A stretch of DNA of 64,000 nt from Globodera rostochiensis (GCA_018350325.1 JAEVLN010000026.1:496001-560000); one strand, 5' to 3'. Positions 11,409-22,367 are shown, numbered from the stretch's first letter. Numbers and translations: made by a program. The notes: generated by a model from the letters alone, not told the origin.

Positions 11409-12515
11409 CAGGGCTGCTACTTTTAGGTTTTTATCTAGTTTTCTGCAGCTTTGTTTGGACGAGTTATGCACGAGTTTTTAGTCGGAAATTTCGTCGTTAA
11501 AACGATCCTATTCGATACTAAAATACCGATTTTGGGGGTTTCCACCTTAAAAAAATAGGGGCAAAAATTTTGTTCAAGTAAAAAAAACTGTTTGCCAGGG
11601 GTTTTCGACACTGATTGATTTCGACACTGATGGAATTCGACACTGGATTTCGACAACAATGGTTTTCGACACTGGTGGATTTCGACACTGAACTATTTCG
11701 CCTTTTTTCACCGTTTTCCTATGATTTCGACACTGATGAATTTCGACGATTGATTTCGACACTGGACCAAAATTTTAAAAATGTTCAAAGTTTTTACGAA
11801 TATGATAATGTTAATTAAGCAGAAAACATTCATAAATTGTAATAAAAAATTGTCGGGAGTGGGAATCCCGTAAATGGAGGGCGCATCTTTAATTAAATCC
11901 ATTTTCTATTGAAATTTAGGACATACGAAATGCCAGAGCGTAACTTTCCTTGTTAAAATTTCAAAATTTTTAACAACCGGTCTTCAAAATCGTGATCCTC
12001 TCGTTTATATTCGTGCGTTTGACTCTCATCAGCATTTATGATTGATTTCTGCTTAATTATCATTATAATATTCGTAAAAACAATGAACATTTTTTAAATT
12101 TTGGTTCAGTGTCGAAATCAAAGTTTGTCGAATTTCATCAGTGTCGAAATCATAGGAAAACAGTGAAAAAAGACGAAATAGTTCAGTGTCGAAATCCACC
12201 AGTGTCGAAAACCATTAGTGTCGAAATCAATCAGTGTCGAAATCAATCAGTGTCGAAATCATATGGCACCATTTTTGCCACTATTTGGGTGTTTTTGAAA
12301 AATGTCAAAAAAAACAATAAAATTTGAATTTTTCTTGTCAAGATCATAAATTTTTTGAAAAAGTTTTTTTTTTAAAAATACAATAAAATTCGAATTTTTT
12401 TTCATAGAATTTAAACTCATTTTTTCGCACCTATTTTTGCTTATGAACTCGGTTTTTTCGTACCTATTTTGGCACTTTTTCTAACCGATTTTTGAACCTA
12501 AAAGTAGCAGCCCTG
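11409..12515. mobile_element. Foldback-like element with inverted minisatellite arms
   Basis: The ends CAGGGCTGCTACTTTTAGG and CCTAAAAGTAGCAGCCCTG are inverted repeats of hAT type. Inside, an array of TTCGACACTGATGGA-like units (about 11595-11770) faces an inverted array of CAGTGTCGAAATCAA units (about 12105-12265) across a spacer of about 330 bp. The flanks show no clear 8-bp duplication. Open frames inside are products of the repeats. No transposase is visible, so the element is non-autonomous. Confidence 0.7.
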
Positions 12516-12749
12516 ATAATAAACCGGTAGCCAGAAGCAAAAAATTGGCCATAAAAATAGTTTAAATATAAAATATTATATATTTTTTATGTTATCGACC
12601 CCACCCACTTAAGCTTTTTCGAATGAAATGCTAAGTAAAAAACATGAAAAAATCAATATGCATTTATTTACATTATATAAATTACATATTTGATAGTTTT
12701 ATTCAATTAAAATTGAAAAATTTTTAAAACATAATTCCTACGCAACAAA

Positions 12750-13903
12750 ATGAATTTGTTGCTTAAATTATTTCTATTAATAAATGCAGCACATTTAATT
12801 TTGACGGTTAATAAAAAGAAAATTCGACCAACTTTTGATGAGATATATGGGAAAGGATGGGATGAAGACGACCATGAAAAAATAAAAGTGGAAACATCGC
12901 CGTTAAACTCGGGAGAAAATGCACTAAATGAACAAGCTGATCATGATGACAATATAGATCAGGATGTTGAAGCTTATAATTCGGATTCAACTGATCAGAA
13001 TCTTACACAGGAAGACCCGGATTGGACTGATCAGAATCTTACACAGGAAGACCCGGATTGCATTGATCAAAGTGATGATGAAACAATTGAAGGAATTAAT
13101 GATGAAAATGAATTCTCTGGGAAAGAAAAACGAGAAATTATTTCCAAATTTCACGCGATGAGAAAAGAATTCAAGAAAAAAGGCAAGCATCTAACGGCAG
13201 AAAGGGTTAAAATTGAGTGTAAAATTGGAAACAAATTGGGAGTCAGTCGCGACAAAATTTACAAATGGAAAAAAAAATTTGGCTTAATTCGCAGAATGAA
13301 AAAAAATAAAAATAGTTTTTATGAAAAGAAAAAACGCGAATTTATTGAAAGAATAGAAGGGATCAAAATGAGTCAACGGGGAGAACAAAAAAAACTTGCT
13401 AAAGATTTGTGTATTTCTGATGAAACATTTCGTTGTTGGAAAAAAGAATTTGGACTTCCCTTTAAATGTATGAATTTAAATAATCATTTTCAAAAATTAT
13501 TCACTTAAATTTAGCGAAATGCTCCGATAGCGAGAAATTAGAAGTGATTAAAAAATATTACAAAATAAAACAAATAAATCCTAAAATTAGTGAAAGTGAT
13601 ATTGCCAATATTTTAAACATTGAGAGAACATCACTACGTAGATGGAAAAAACAATTTGATTCAAATTTAAACAAAATTTCCATCGATGAACATTCATTGC
13701 CGGAGAAACGCCAATCTTTTGCGGATAATAAGTATTCAAATTTAAAAATATTTCATTTTTGTCAAATTTTATGTTTAATTTTTTCTTATTATAGCACTTC
13801 TGAACATCCGATGCCCTCGTCGGATGATAATTTGTGGGCCTGGAATCTGGCAAAGAAAAAAAGAACAGAAAGAATAGAAGTGGAACACTCTGGAAAGATA
13901 TAA
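12750..13903 (+). CDS. SHTH-C: secreted helix-turn-helix repeat protein, 347 aa, three exons
   Basis: Exons 12750-13467, 13515-13731 and 13795-13903 give 1044 bases in frame. Approximate layout: signal peptide 1-20; acidic region 25-125; HTH unit 1 at 130-180 (KIYKWKKKFG); unit 2 at 188-238 (TFRCWKKEFG); unit 3 at 245-290 (SLRRWKKQF); basic tail with DNLWAWNLAKKKRTER and an EHSGKI end. The acidic region carries a 12-residue tandem duplication (TDQNLTQEDPDW twice) shared only with copy D. The exon 2 donor is AATAA|GTATTC. The ATG begins a clean signal peptide and no other in-frame ATG precedes it closely. The HTH units resemble transposase-type DNA-binding folds. Role unknown; a secreted DNA-binding effector is my inference. 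Confidence 0.85.
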
Positions 13904-14984
13904 AGATTATTCAGAAATTTGGAATTGTAACCAGTCTAAATCAAAAATTTTTTTCCACATTTTAATATTCGCACGCTGTTACTATTTGATTTGCATGATT
14001 TTCTGTAAAAATAAAAAAAAACATTGATCCATCGAATGTTTAAGGTTCAATAAATAAAAAATAGATTTAAAACAAAATAAAATATGTTTTTAAATTATTA
14101 CAGCACATAATCTCTGCAAAAAAACGTAAAGAGTTGTCAAATTAAAAGAATTTTCATTAAAATAATTTAAACGTAATTAAAACTTTTCAAATTTCAGGTT
14201 GAAACACATCTTTTACTTTGTTCAAAGTTGAATGATTTTATTTCTTGAAAATTTCGAAATTCAAAAAGTTATAATCCGAAATTTTGTAAACTTGCAAAAT
14301 TTAAGAAGTGTTAGCCAAATTTTCTCTTGCACCAACCGATTTTTGAGGATGATAAATGATTTAAAAATATAATTATATATTTATGATTGCCCAGTAAAGA
14401 CATTGTAGGAATTTTTATAAAAAATAATTTTTAAGAACAAAAACCCCCGAACCCCGACCCCGAAAAATTTGGTTGCCCCCGACATCGCTAACCCCGGCCA
14501 ACCCCGACCCCGATTTCCCCCCCCCCCCCCCGAGGGGTCGGGGTTGAGGCCTTTGTTGCATTTTTAAAGATGTTTTCAAAAAATCACAGAGTTGTAGGAC
14601 CAGTAAACTTTCTATTACCGAAAAATATTGTTGGATTAAATTGAATTGCAATTTGTTGTTGGGTTTTTAATTCTTTCTTATTGACAAAATGTCGTTACGA
14701 ATAGTCCAATGACAAAGTCTTTGACGGAAGAGTCTATTGACGAAAAAGTCATTCTACGAAAAGTCAGGGAACCATAAATAAGCAAAAAAGGCTGTTCAAA
14801 TGCGTACTATTTCTGGCAATAACAATAGAATAAATGGAAAGGTTGAAATAAAATTATTTTTTATTATTCTTTGTAACAACTATTAATATTTATATGATTT
14901 TAAAATCGTTGTGTATTTAATTGGAAAACACCAAATTCCTATAATACTTTCAGTGTCAAATAAAATTTTTGCATTTTATTAATA
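13904..14984. other. Intergenic region with C-rich low-complexity patch
   Basis: Mostly AT-rich sequence with no supported gene. About 14443-14545 is a low-complexity AACCCCGACCCCGA tract with a poly-C run. From about 14690 the sequence (GACGAAAAAGTC, AGTCAGGGAACCATAAATA, GGCTGTTCAAATG) parallels 42000-42250, marking a duplicated block that leads into a signal-peptide relic and an Sre 3' end in both places. Confidence 0.55.
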
Positions 14985-15030
14985 TTTTTAAATGCAGCAC
15001 ATTTAATTTTGACGATTAATGTTTAAAAGT
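14985..15030 (+). pseudogene. SHTH signal-peptide relic next to Sre 3' end
   Basis: The stretch ATTTTTAAATGCAGCACATTTAATTTTGACG is the second half of an SHTH signal-peptide coding region (FLNAAHLILT) without start or downstream domains. It sits about 20 bases from the stop codon of Sre gene 2, on the opposite strand. The same junction recurs near 42290 and 45015. Confidence 0.65.
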
Positions 15031-15040
15031 CGAAAATTAT

Positions 15041-16471
15041 TTATCTGTCCCACAATTGTTGAAGCATTTTGAAATATTCCGTTCCTTCATTTTCGCCATT
15101 ACTTCCAATGGTGGCAATTTGCGCGCAATTTGGTGCAACGTCGACTTGATTGCGTTTGAAGCAAAAGATATTTTTTAAAATTCGGACAAAACGTTTTTTC
15201 AACAATGGATGGTGCCTAAATTTTTATATTAATGTTAAATATTTTTACTGAAATTAAGCGAATTGGGCGGGGGGGGGGACAAATCTGCGCAATGTAAATG
15301 TCTTTTATGGCTATCTGTGGGCATTAATTAGCTCAAAATTAATCGATCAAAATGATTTATTTACTCCAAATGATTGAATTTTCTTTTTTTTTAATTCAAC
15401 AGAAAATTGAATAAAATTTACGTGATTACGGTGAGTTCAATTGCGGCAGCGAGCATTGTGTCGGTCCAAATTAAAAATGCGTAAGCCAAGCTTATTTGGT
15501 ATCCTTCATTGACCAAATTGAACACTATGATAACGAAAAGTAAAGCTGTGACTAAATTGGACAGAAAAATGCAAAAAAGGGCAGGCAAAAGTTGTTTGGC
15601 GGTCTTCACATTCTCCGATACCTTTTTAAATACAAATTAATATTTTTAACATATTTAAATGTTTCTATAAAAATTGAGAATACTTGATATCGCTGGCCAA
15701 TGTGATAATTGTTTGGAGATGCTTCTTCAATTTGACTATCATATTTTCGTTGATTGTAACGTCCAATTATGATGATTATCTGTCAAAAGAATAATTTTTA
15801 ATATTTTTAATAAAATTTAACCAAAAATTCCACAAAGCTCGATACGGTAGAAAAAATGACGGTAATCAAATTGAACGGAGTGACTGTCCACGATTGTTCA
15901 TTAGTTATCGTGTTTAAAAAAGCAATAATAAACTTAATGTTTTAAATTCGGTAATTAATTACTATTATTTTAAAAAAATACCGTAATGCTGAACCAAACC
16001 AAGTTAAAATGGAAATTTCTGTAATTTTCGTATGAATTTGTGTACATGGTAGCAACAAAACGTTCAATGATCAACGCATGACCAAGAACTCGACGGAATA
16101 TTGCTTCAAAGCCCAGGCAAATCTACAAAAAAAATTGATAGCCAAATACTGGATCGAATATTATTATATTGTATACCATTGTATATCAAATTTCAATTTC
16201 CATTTACCTGTAGAATCATATTGGCTGGTGTAAAAAGGTCATCGTTGGAAATCAATTTGGGGACAAGCATCGCTGATCGGACGAACACGAAAAAAACGAC
16301 GGTCACACTCTGAGTGATCAGAATAAACTTCAGATTTGGGTGCAACAGTTTGGTGGGCCCGATCACGGCCAAGTTAAGGCAAGCGATGGCCAACACGACA
16401 ATGTCGGTGAGGAATTCGAACGAGAAAAATGTGTAGGCCAACAGAACGACGGTGCCGGACGGAGATGCCAT
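15041..16471 (-). CDS. Sre-class 7TM chemoreceptor gene 2, 328 aa, six exons
   Basis: Minus-strand exons 16471-16208, 16122-15982, 15932-15822, 15779-15684, 15621-15422 and 15215-15041 total 987 bases, the same six lengths as gene 1. The product starts MASPSGTVVLLAYTFFS and carries IIERFVATMYTNSYENY and HIGQRYQVSENVKTAKQL, the Sre hallmarks. It therefore encodes a plasma-membrane 7TM chemosensory receptor. The two genes are clear paralogues with many amino-acid changes but a preserved frame, so both are probably functional. A poly-G run sits in the last intron. A decayed third copy lies at 45062-45735, sharing the 5' flank (16480-17030 against 45736-46300). Confidence 0.85.
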
Positions 16472-16479
16472 TTCACAGA

Positions 16480-17030
16480 AAGTAAAAAGGATCTGCTAGA
16501 TGTAATTCTTGGATTTTTAATGAAGATTGGTACCCAGATCCCATAACACCCTAATAGCAGCAATTAAGGGAGAAACTCCAAACAACATTTTTGAATGGTA
16601 ATAATTTTGAGTTTGAGAATGGGCAAATGAAAATGTTTTAGCGTGACAGTTTTTTGTAGTAGAAAATCAATTAAAAAGAACAAAATTATTGGAATAAATT
16701 CATTTTTATTTCGTATTTCTTTTGAGTCTTTTTTGTTGCACTGCAATGAGAACATTGGCTAACATATGACGTAAATTTAGTTTGGTTTTATTTTTCTATT
16801 TGTGTGCCGTGGAATTTGTGTAAGAATTATGCAAGTTTTTCCATGCCCCTACAAAAAAAAAGTGTTAATGGAATTTGGAATGTTCTCAAATTAAATTTTT
16901 TCGAATATTTAAAGTCGTCACTGAATTACAATAATTATTAGGGCTGGGATTTATATGCTCCAAAAAAGGCCAAAAATGCCGAAATACGCACTAAATATGC
17001 ACCAAAATTTAGTGCATTTATTTTAATACT
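16480..17030. repeat. Duplicated flank of Sre genes
   Basis: From AGAAAGTAAAAAGGATCT through GAGAAACTCCAAACAAC and GAACATTGGCTAACAT to TTATTAGGGCTGGGATTTAT, the order matches 45736-46300. It is the 5' flank carried along when the Sre block was duplicated. No gene is seen. Confidence 0.65.
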
Positions 17031-17418
17031 TAATTTTTTCTTATTAGTCTAATAAGTACATTTAAAGCGTATTATTTTGCTATTTTTGAAAGTTGAATGA
17101 ATTTTTTCCGGAATTTTAACCGCTAGGCCAACTCATCGACAAAAAAATAAACATTAATATTATTAAATTAATTTTGTTTATTTTCTTTGCGTGTCTCATA
17201 AGTTTTGTCCCGTATTTTTTCGTGATATTCAAAAAAGCATAACAAATGCAAGGTAAAATTGCTATAGGGTTGTGACAATCAATAGGGAACAAATGGGGAT
17301 TGGGTCATCTGAGTACCGACCGAACATCTCCCCCCTAAAAAGAGTGTCTGCTTCCATCCGTCGTTCTTGACCGATGTTTTCTCGGGACCACCTTAGGGCT
17401 CATCTTAGGCCAAAGGGT

Positions 17419-17850
17419 TCAGATCGCTGACGAGAATTGGAGGGCGGTCGCTTTCCAATCGCTGTCGCTGGCCATGCCCATCATCGCGTTCTCCGCTGGC
17501 AACTTACCTGCCAAGCTCCTTCGGATGGGATCCATAAGTCCCAATTTTTCCATCATCTCAATTCCGAGCAAGTTCTTTGATCCTTTCTTGGATACAAAGA
17601 AGCGTCCAGTGTGTGTCCGTCCTCCGGTCGAGAATGTTGCCAACCCTACACACAGAAAGGTGCGAGTGGATCCGTCAGGGTATTTGGCTCGTTCATTGCA
17701 ACGGCTCACCAGCGGAGATCCGATTCGTCGATGTGCTTCCTCGCACAGCACTGTACTTTCAGTGCCCGAATCGATCACAAAGTCCACTTTCTTCCCATTC
17801 ATTTCAATCGGGATTTCGATGGACGCCTGGATTAAGTTAACCCGGGTTTA
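17419..17850 (-). pseudogene. Retroelement aspartic protease fragment
   Basis: The minus frame reads IEIPIEMNGKKVDFVIDSG, TESTVLCEEAHRRIG and later KNLLGIEMMEKLGL. This is the layout of a retrotransposon aspartic protease: a beta strand, the catalytic Asp-Ser-Gly turn, and a C-terminal LLG motif. No reverse transcriptase or integrase follows in the neighbouring sequence. The open part begins right at the AACCCGGGTTAACTTAA sequence that is also part of the SHTH 5' flank, so the fragment seems to be joined to that flank. Confidence 0.7.
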
Positions 17851-18137
17851 AATTAATTAATCTATTTTACCATAATTTATCGAAAAAATAAAAAATTGGT
17901 TAACCCGGTTAAGAAAATATAGTCTGGAATTTATTTGTAAATAATTGGTATTCAATAACGTGTAATTTTATGTATACTTACTACATTCATACACATCATA
18001 TTATCGACATAAACTAAGTAAAATATAAAAAAATCAATTTATGCATTTATTTACATTATATGAATTAAATATTTTTATTGGTTTTCAATTCAATTAAAAT
18101 TGAAAAAAAAATTCAAACAGAATTCCTACTCAAAAAA
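17851..18137 (+). promoter_or_regulatory. SHTH-type 5' flank of copy D
   Basis: The flank contains AATTGGTATTCAATAACGTG, ACTACATTCATACACATCATA and AATTCCTACTCAAAAAA before the ATG. It matches the flank of copy H. The position equal to TGGCAT in copies E, F, I and J reads TGGTAT here. Confidence 0.5.
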
Positions 18138-19456
18138 ATGAATTTGATGCTTATATTATTTTTATTTTTAAATGGATTACTTTTAATTTTATCGGTCAAT
18201 GAAAAGCAATTTGAAAAAATTCGACCAACTTTTGATGAAATATATGGGAAAGGATGGGACGAAAATGACCATGAAAAAATAAAAGTGGAAACATCGCCAA
18301 TAAACTCGGGAGAAAATGCACTAAATGAACAAGCTGATCATGATGACAATATAGATCAGGATGTTGAAGCTTATAATTCGGATTCGACTGATCAGAATCT
18401 TACACAGGAAGACCCGGATTGGACTGATCAGAATCTTACACAGGAAGACCCGGATCGCATTGATCAAAGTGATGATGAAACAATTGAAGGAATTAATGAT
18501 GAAAATGAATTCTCTGAGCAAGAAAAACGAGAAATTATTTCCAAATTTCATGAAATAAGAGAAGAATTAAAGAAAAAAGAAAAATATCCAATTGCAGAAA
18601 GGGTTAAAATTGAAGAGAAAATTGGAAACAAATTGGGAGTCAATCGCAGAAAAATTTATAAATGGAAAAAAGAATTTGGCTTCAATAAAAAAAGTTTTTA
18701 TGAAAAGAAAAAACGCGAATTTATTGAAAGAATGGATGAAATCAAAATGAGTCAACATGGAGAACAGAAAAAACTTATTAAAGATTTGGGCATTTCTCGA
18801 GACACATTTCGTTGTTGGAAAAAAGAATTTGGACTTCCCGTCAATTGTATTTTTTGATTTTATTTTTCAAAAAATGATTAAATTTAATTTAGCGCAAATA
18901 TATACTCCAAAAGCGAGAAATTGGAATTGATTGGAAAATATTATGAAATTAAGCAAAGAAATCATAAAATTAGCGAAATTGATATTGCCAATATTCTAAA
19001 CATTGAGAGAACAACTTTATATATATGGAAGAAACAATTTATAAATTTCGTTGATGAACATTCATTGCCTTTTGTTAACAAATGTCTTCAAGCGTTTTCT
19101 GAAAACGAAAAATTTGAATTGATGGAAAAATATTACAAAATTAAACAAAGAAATCCTATGAACATTGGGGCAGCAACACTATATAGATGGAAAAAACAAT
19201 TTGATGATCCAACATTTAATAAAAATTCCGTTGATGAACATTCATTGACCGAGAACCGCCCATCTTTTGCTGATAATGAGTAATCAAATTTTAATATTCA
19301 ACATCGGAAAATAAAAGATAAATTATTTTAAAAGATTCTTATTGTAGCACTTCTAAACATGCCATGCCCTCGTCGGATGATAATTTGTGGGCCTGGAATC
19401 TCTCAAAGAAAAAAAGAACAGAAAGAATAGAAGTGGAACAACCCGTGAAGAAATAA
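18138..19456 (+). pseudogene. SHTH-D: four-HTH family member with a one-base frameshift
   Basis: Exons 18138-18846, 18893-19279 and 19348-19456 are present with normal splice sites. Exon 2 begins CGCAAATATATACTCC, one base shorter than its close partner H (CGCAAAATATATACTCC), so the summed length (1205) is not a multiple of three and exon 2 would be misread. Exon 2 codes two HTH units (TLYIWKKQF, TLYRWKKQF); the second has lost about eleven residues (NPMNIGAATLY against NPKLNVTDIAKRLNIGAATLY in H). Exon 1 has the signal peptide MNLMLILFLFLNGLLLI, the duplicated TDQNLTQEDPDW and two HTH units. An allele or sequencing error in the A-run could restore the frame, so the gene may be live in other individuals. 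Confidence 0.7.
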
Positions 19457-20170
19457 AGACAAACTGACTGGATGGTACTTTTTTATTCAGCATAAAGAAT
19501 TCAAACCATTTTTTACGTTTTGGAATTTTTGTAAAATGCTGAAATATGTGTTAAAGTATTGAAAAAACATAGCAAAAAGATTAAATCAAAATCTGGAAGG
19601 AGTTATAATGTTATAAAGCTTCCAAAATCCCGAATAAAAAGTTTTATTTTTCTAAGTCGATTAAAAAGCAATTGTTGAAGGATTTCGACCATATTTTTGT
19701 CCATTTTTGACGATTTGATGCCACCCTTTACACTGGTCTGTTCCTGTTCTGTTCTCGAGGTCGCAACAGAACAGAAACAGAACAGATAAACTGTTCTAAA
19801 TTTGAGAACAGAACAAGAACAAATCCAAAATTTGTTAAGGGATTTGCAACTAAATTTGCAGAAATGTGAAGCTTTTTCGCATTAAAAAAATGGAAAATAA
19901 GCTTTCTTATTAAAAAAAAATTCCCAATTATTTAAAGCCGAACAAGCTTTTCATTCAAAATGAAAACACAAAGGAAAAATGGACAAACATTACTTAAATA
20001 TTTAGTCGGACTATCAATAAGCCAAAAAATGAGGCTAAAACCTCAGTTTTATAAACCTTTTGAAGCGAATTGTTTAATTAATTTTAAATGCAGCCCCTCC
20101 CCTTAACGAAAAATTGGGCAAATTGGATCAATTTTCTTAACAAATTCTGTCAAAAAAATTCGCATTTTTG
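19457..20170. repeat. 3' flank of D, inverted duplicate of 32615-33317
   Basis: Sequence after D (GACAAACTGACTGGATGGTAC, ACTGGTCTGTTCCTGTTCTG, GCAACAGAACAGAAACAGAAC, CAGCCCCTCCCCTTAACG) reappears in reverse complement after H. The D and H genes plus flanks form an inverted duplication of roughly 2.2 kb per arm. Nothing coding is visible. Confidence 0.75.
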
Positions 20171-20283
20171 AAAAATATAAACATCGACAAAATTTTTGGA
20201 AATTTTTCTACCAAAATGTTAAAACTATAAAATTGACTGAAAATTGAACTTTTTTGGAAAAATTGCATTCGTTAAAAAATTTC

Positions 20284-20415
20284 TGTCTGGTTTTTTGATT
20301 TACCAGAATTTCTGGTCTTTTGGGCACCAGAATTCTGTTTTCTGATTTTTAAAAGTCAGAAATCTGCTTTCTGATTTCTGCTTTTTTTCATCCAGAATTC
20401 TGATTTCTATAAAAA
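20284..20415. repeat. Dispersed repeat with CAGAATTC/CTGATTTCTG motifs
   Basis: A run of TTTCTGATTTCTG- and CCAGAATTCTG-like segments ends ACCAGAGCACATCCCTG. A related piece is at 45295-45385. It is likely a fragment of a hAT-type MITE (terminal CAGGGATGTGC on the reverse strand). No protein is coded. Confidence 0.45.
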
Positions 20416-20512
20416 AGTTGACCAGAGCACATCCCTGATATGAAGTGAAAATGCAGATTTTTAAATTCCAATTTACGACAGGCATTTTTAGCATGCCCGC
20501 TTGATTGACAGC

Positions 20513-20851
20513 TTATGACATGCCAATATGGGCGGTCAAAAATGTTCCATATTGACTTTTTTGCCATCCCTTCCTCACATTCTTTCTTTTCAAACTTTTT
20601 ATACCAAATTCACTCCATTTAGACTCAGTCTCACGAGCATAACTCAAATCAAGCTCTTCGTAGATGTATATATTATAGCTCACTTGGAAGCTCTGAGTGT
20701 GAAGCTCCAAACTTTCTTCAATAAAAACTTTGAATAGCATACTCCCCACGCAGATACAACTCGAAAAGTGTTGGATAGTCAAAAAAAGTCGAACAAAGCC
20801 GTTTTTCTCTAAAGTCGAAATGATAAACCTTTTTATTTTTTGATTATTCAA
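20513..20851 (-). CDS. Uncharacterised short open frame, 112 codons
   Basis: A minus-strand frame with segments FVRLFLTIQHFSSCICVG, EESLELHTQSF and YEELDLSYARETESKWSEFG runs without obvious repeats or splice support. I recognise no domain, and codon use is not clearly protein-like. It may be chance. It lies between the D flank and the 21 kb minisatellite. Confidence 0.15.
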   Translation of the reverse strand: MNNQKIKRFIISTLEKNGFVRLFLTIQHFSSCICVGSMLFKVFIEESLELHTQSFQVSYNIYIYEELDLSYARETESKWSEFGIKSLKRKNVRKGWQKSQYGTFLTAHIGMS

Positions 20852-21034
20852 AAATTATTTGTTAGCCAGCAATTTGAAATTCTTTTAACTTATCTGAAAA
20901 AACAAAAATTTAAAAATTTAATTTGTACAAAACCAACAAATTTTAATAAAACATAAAAAGTCTAAATTTCCTCACTTTTTTATTTTATTCAACGCATTTC
21001 GTCAGTGCAATTGGCCGAATCATCTACGTTGTAT

Positions 21035-21715
21035 ACTGTTTTAATCCCCTACCCTGTAATAATCCCCCACTATATAATAATCCCCCACTATATAATAATC
21101 CCCCACCCTGTAATTTATAATAATCTCACACCCTGTAATAATCCCCCACTATATAATAATCCCCTACCCTGTAATAATCCCCCACTATATAATAATCCCC
21201 CACTATATAATAATCCCCCACCCTGTAATTTATAATAATCTCACACCCTGTAATAATCCCCCACTATATAATAATCCCCCACTATATAATAATCCCCCAC
21301 CCTGTAATTTATAATAATCTCACACCCTGTAATAATCCCTCACTATATAATAATCCCCTACCCTGTATAATTATAATAATCCCACATCCTGTAATAATCC
21401 CCCACCCTGTAATAATTATAATAATACCTGTAATAATCCCCCACTATATAATAATCCCCCACTATATAATAATTCCCCACCCTGTAATAATTATAATAAT
21501 CCCACACCCTGTAATAATTCCACACCCTGTAATAATTATAATAATCCCACACCCTGTAATAATCCCCCACTATATAATAATCCCACACCCTGTAATAATC
21601 ACCCACTATATAATAATCCTCCACCCTTTAATAACCCCCCACTCTCTGAGTATGTTGAAAAATAATCACACACCATGTAATAATCCCCTACCTCTAATAA
21701 TTCCCCACCTCATTT
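21035..21715. repeat. Minisatellite of CCCCACTATATAATAAT and CCCTGTAATAAT units
   Basis: About 680 bp of alternating units CCCCACTATATAATAAT (17 bp) and CACCCTGTAATAAT (about 14 bp), with higher-order blocks that include TTTATAATAATCTCA. Open frames in it (tyrosine- or proline-rich) are products of the repeat. Confidence 0.9.
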
Positions 21716-22008
21716 AACAGTTCGAATCCGATTTTATCACCTTTCTCCACTGGGTAAATTTGAAATAACAGAAAATCAACCACAAAAGGTGATTCCACTG
21801 TCCCCAGAATAAGCCGGAACCTTTAGAGCCGCATGATCCACCCCAATGGGGAAGTTTAATCTAATCAAAATCTACCAATTGACGATGGTAATTATAAAGA
21901 TGTTTTGATGTTCACACAATCTCAAACATAAAATTAATGCTGATAAACCAGTACGAATCAAAAGCATAATACACCCAAATCTGGGGGAGGGGGCCCTTTT
22001 GCTCGTCT

Positions 22009-22367
22009 TGGGGTTTAGTAAACCCGGGTTAGCGCCCGAGTTTAACCGCTTTGAAACGTCTTTTTTTTTAACCTGGGTTAAGTTAACCCGGGTTTAAATT
22101 AATTAGTTTATTTTACTAATAAATTTATCAAAATAAATGGTTAGCCCGGGTATAGGCGAAAATATAGTTTGAAATTTATTTGTAAACAATTGGCATTCAA
22201 TAACGTGTCATTTTATGTGTTCTTACTACATTCATACACACACATCATATAAGACCTTACTTTAGCTTTTCCCAATAAAATACTAAGAAAAAAAATTCAT
22301 TTACTTTCATTATATGAATTAAATATTTATATTCAATTCTTTCAGAGCCAATAATTTACACAAGAAA
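22009..22367 (+). promoter_or_regulatory. Conserved SHTH 5' flank of copy E with trans-splice-like acceptor
   Basis: The flank holds AGTAAACCCGGGTTAGCGCC, AATTGGCATTCAATAACGTG (TGGCAT at 22191-22196), ACTTTCATTATATGAATTAA and TTCTTTCAG at about 22337-22345, 22 bases before the ATG. It is nearly the same in copy I. The TTTCAG fits a nematode spliced-leader acceptor. TGGCAT is the reverse complement of ATGCCA, the motif reported upstream of dorsal-gland effectors in cyst nematodes; its meaning here is untested. Confidence 0.5.

Noticed and set aside
11574..12327. Short frames with repeated QCRNxxVSK sequence
   Set aside because: They come from the TCGACACTGA minisatellite arms of the foldback element.
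21005..21624. Tyr-rich and Pro-rich frames over the 21 kb repeat
   Set aside because: They are a product of the CCCCACTATATAATAAT minisatellite.
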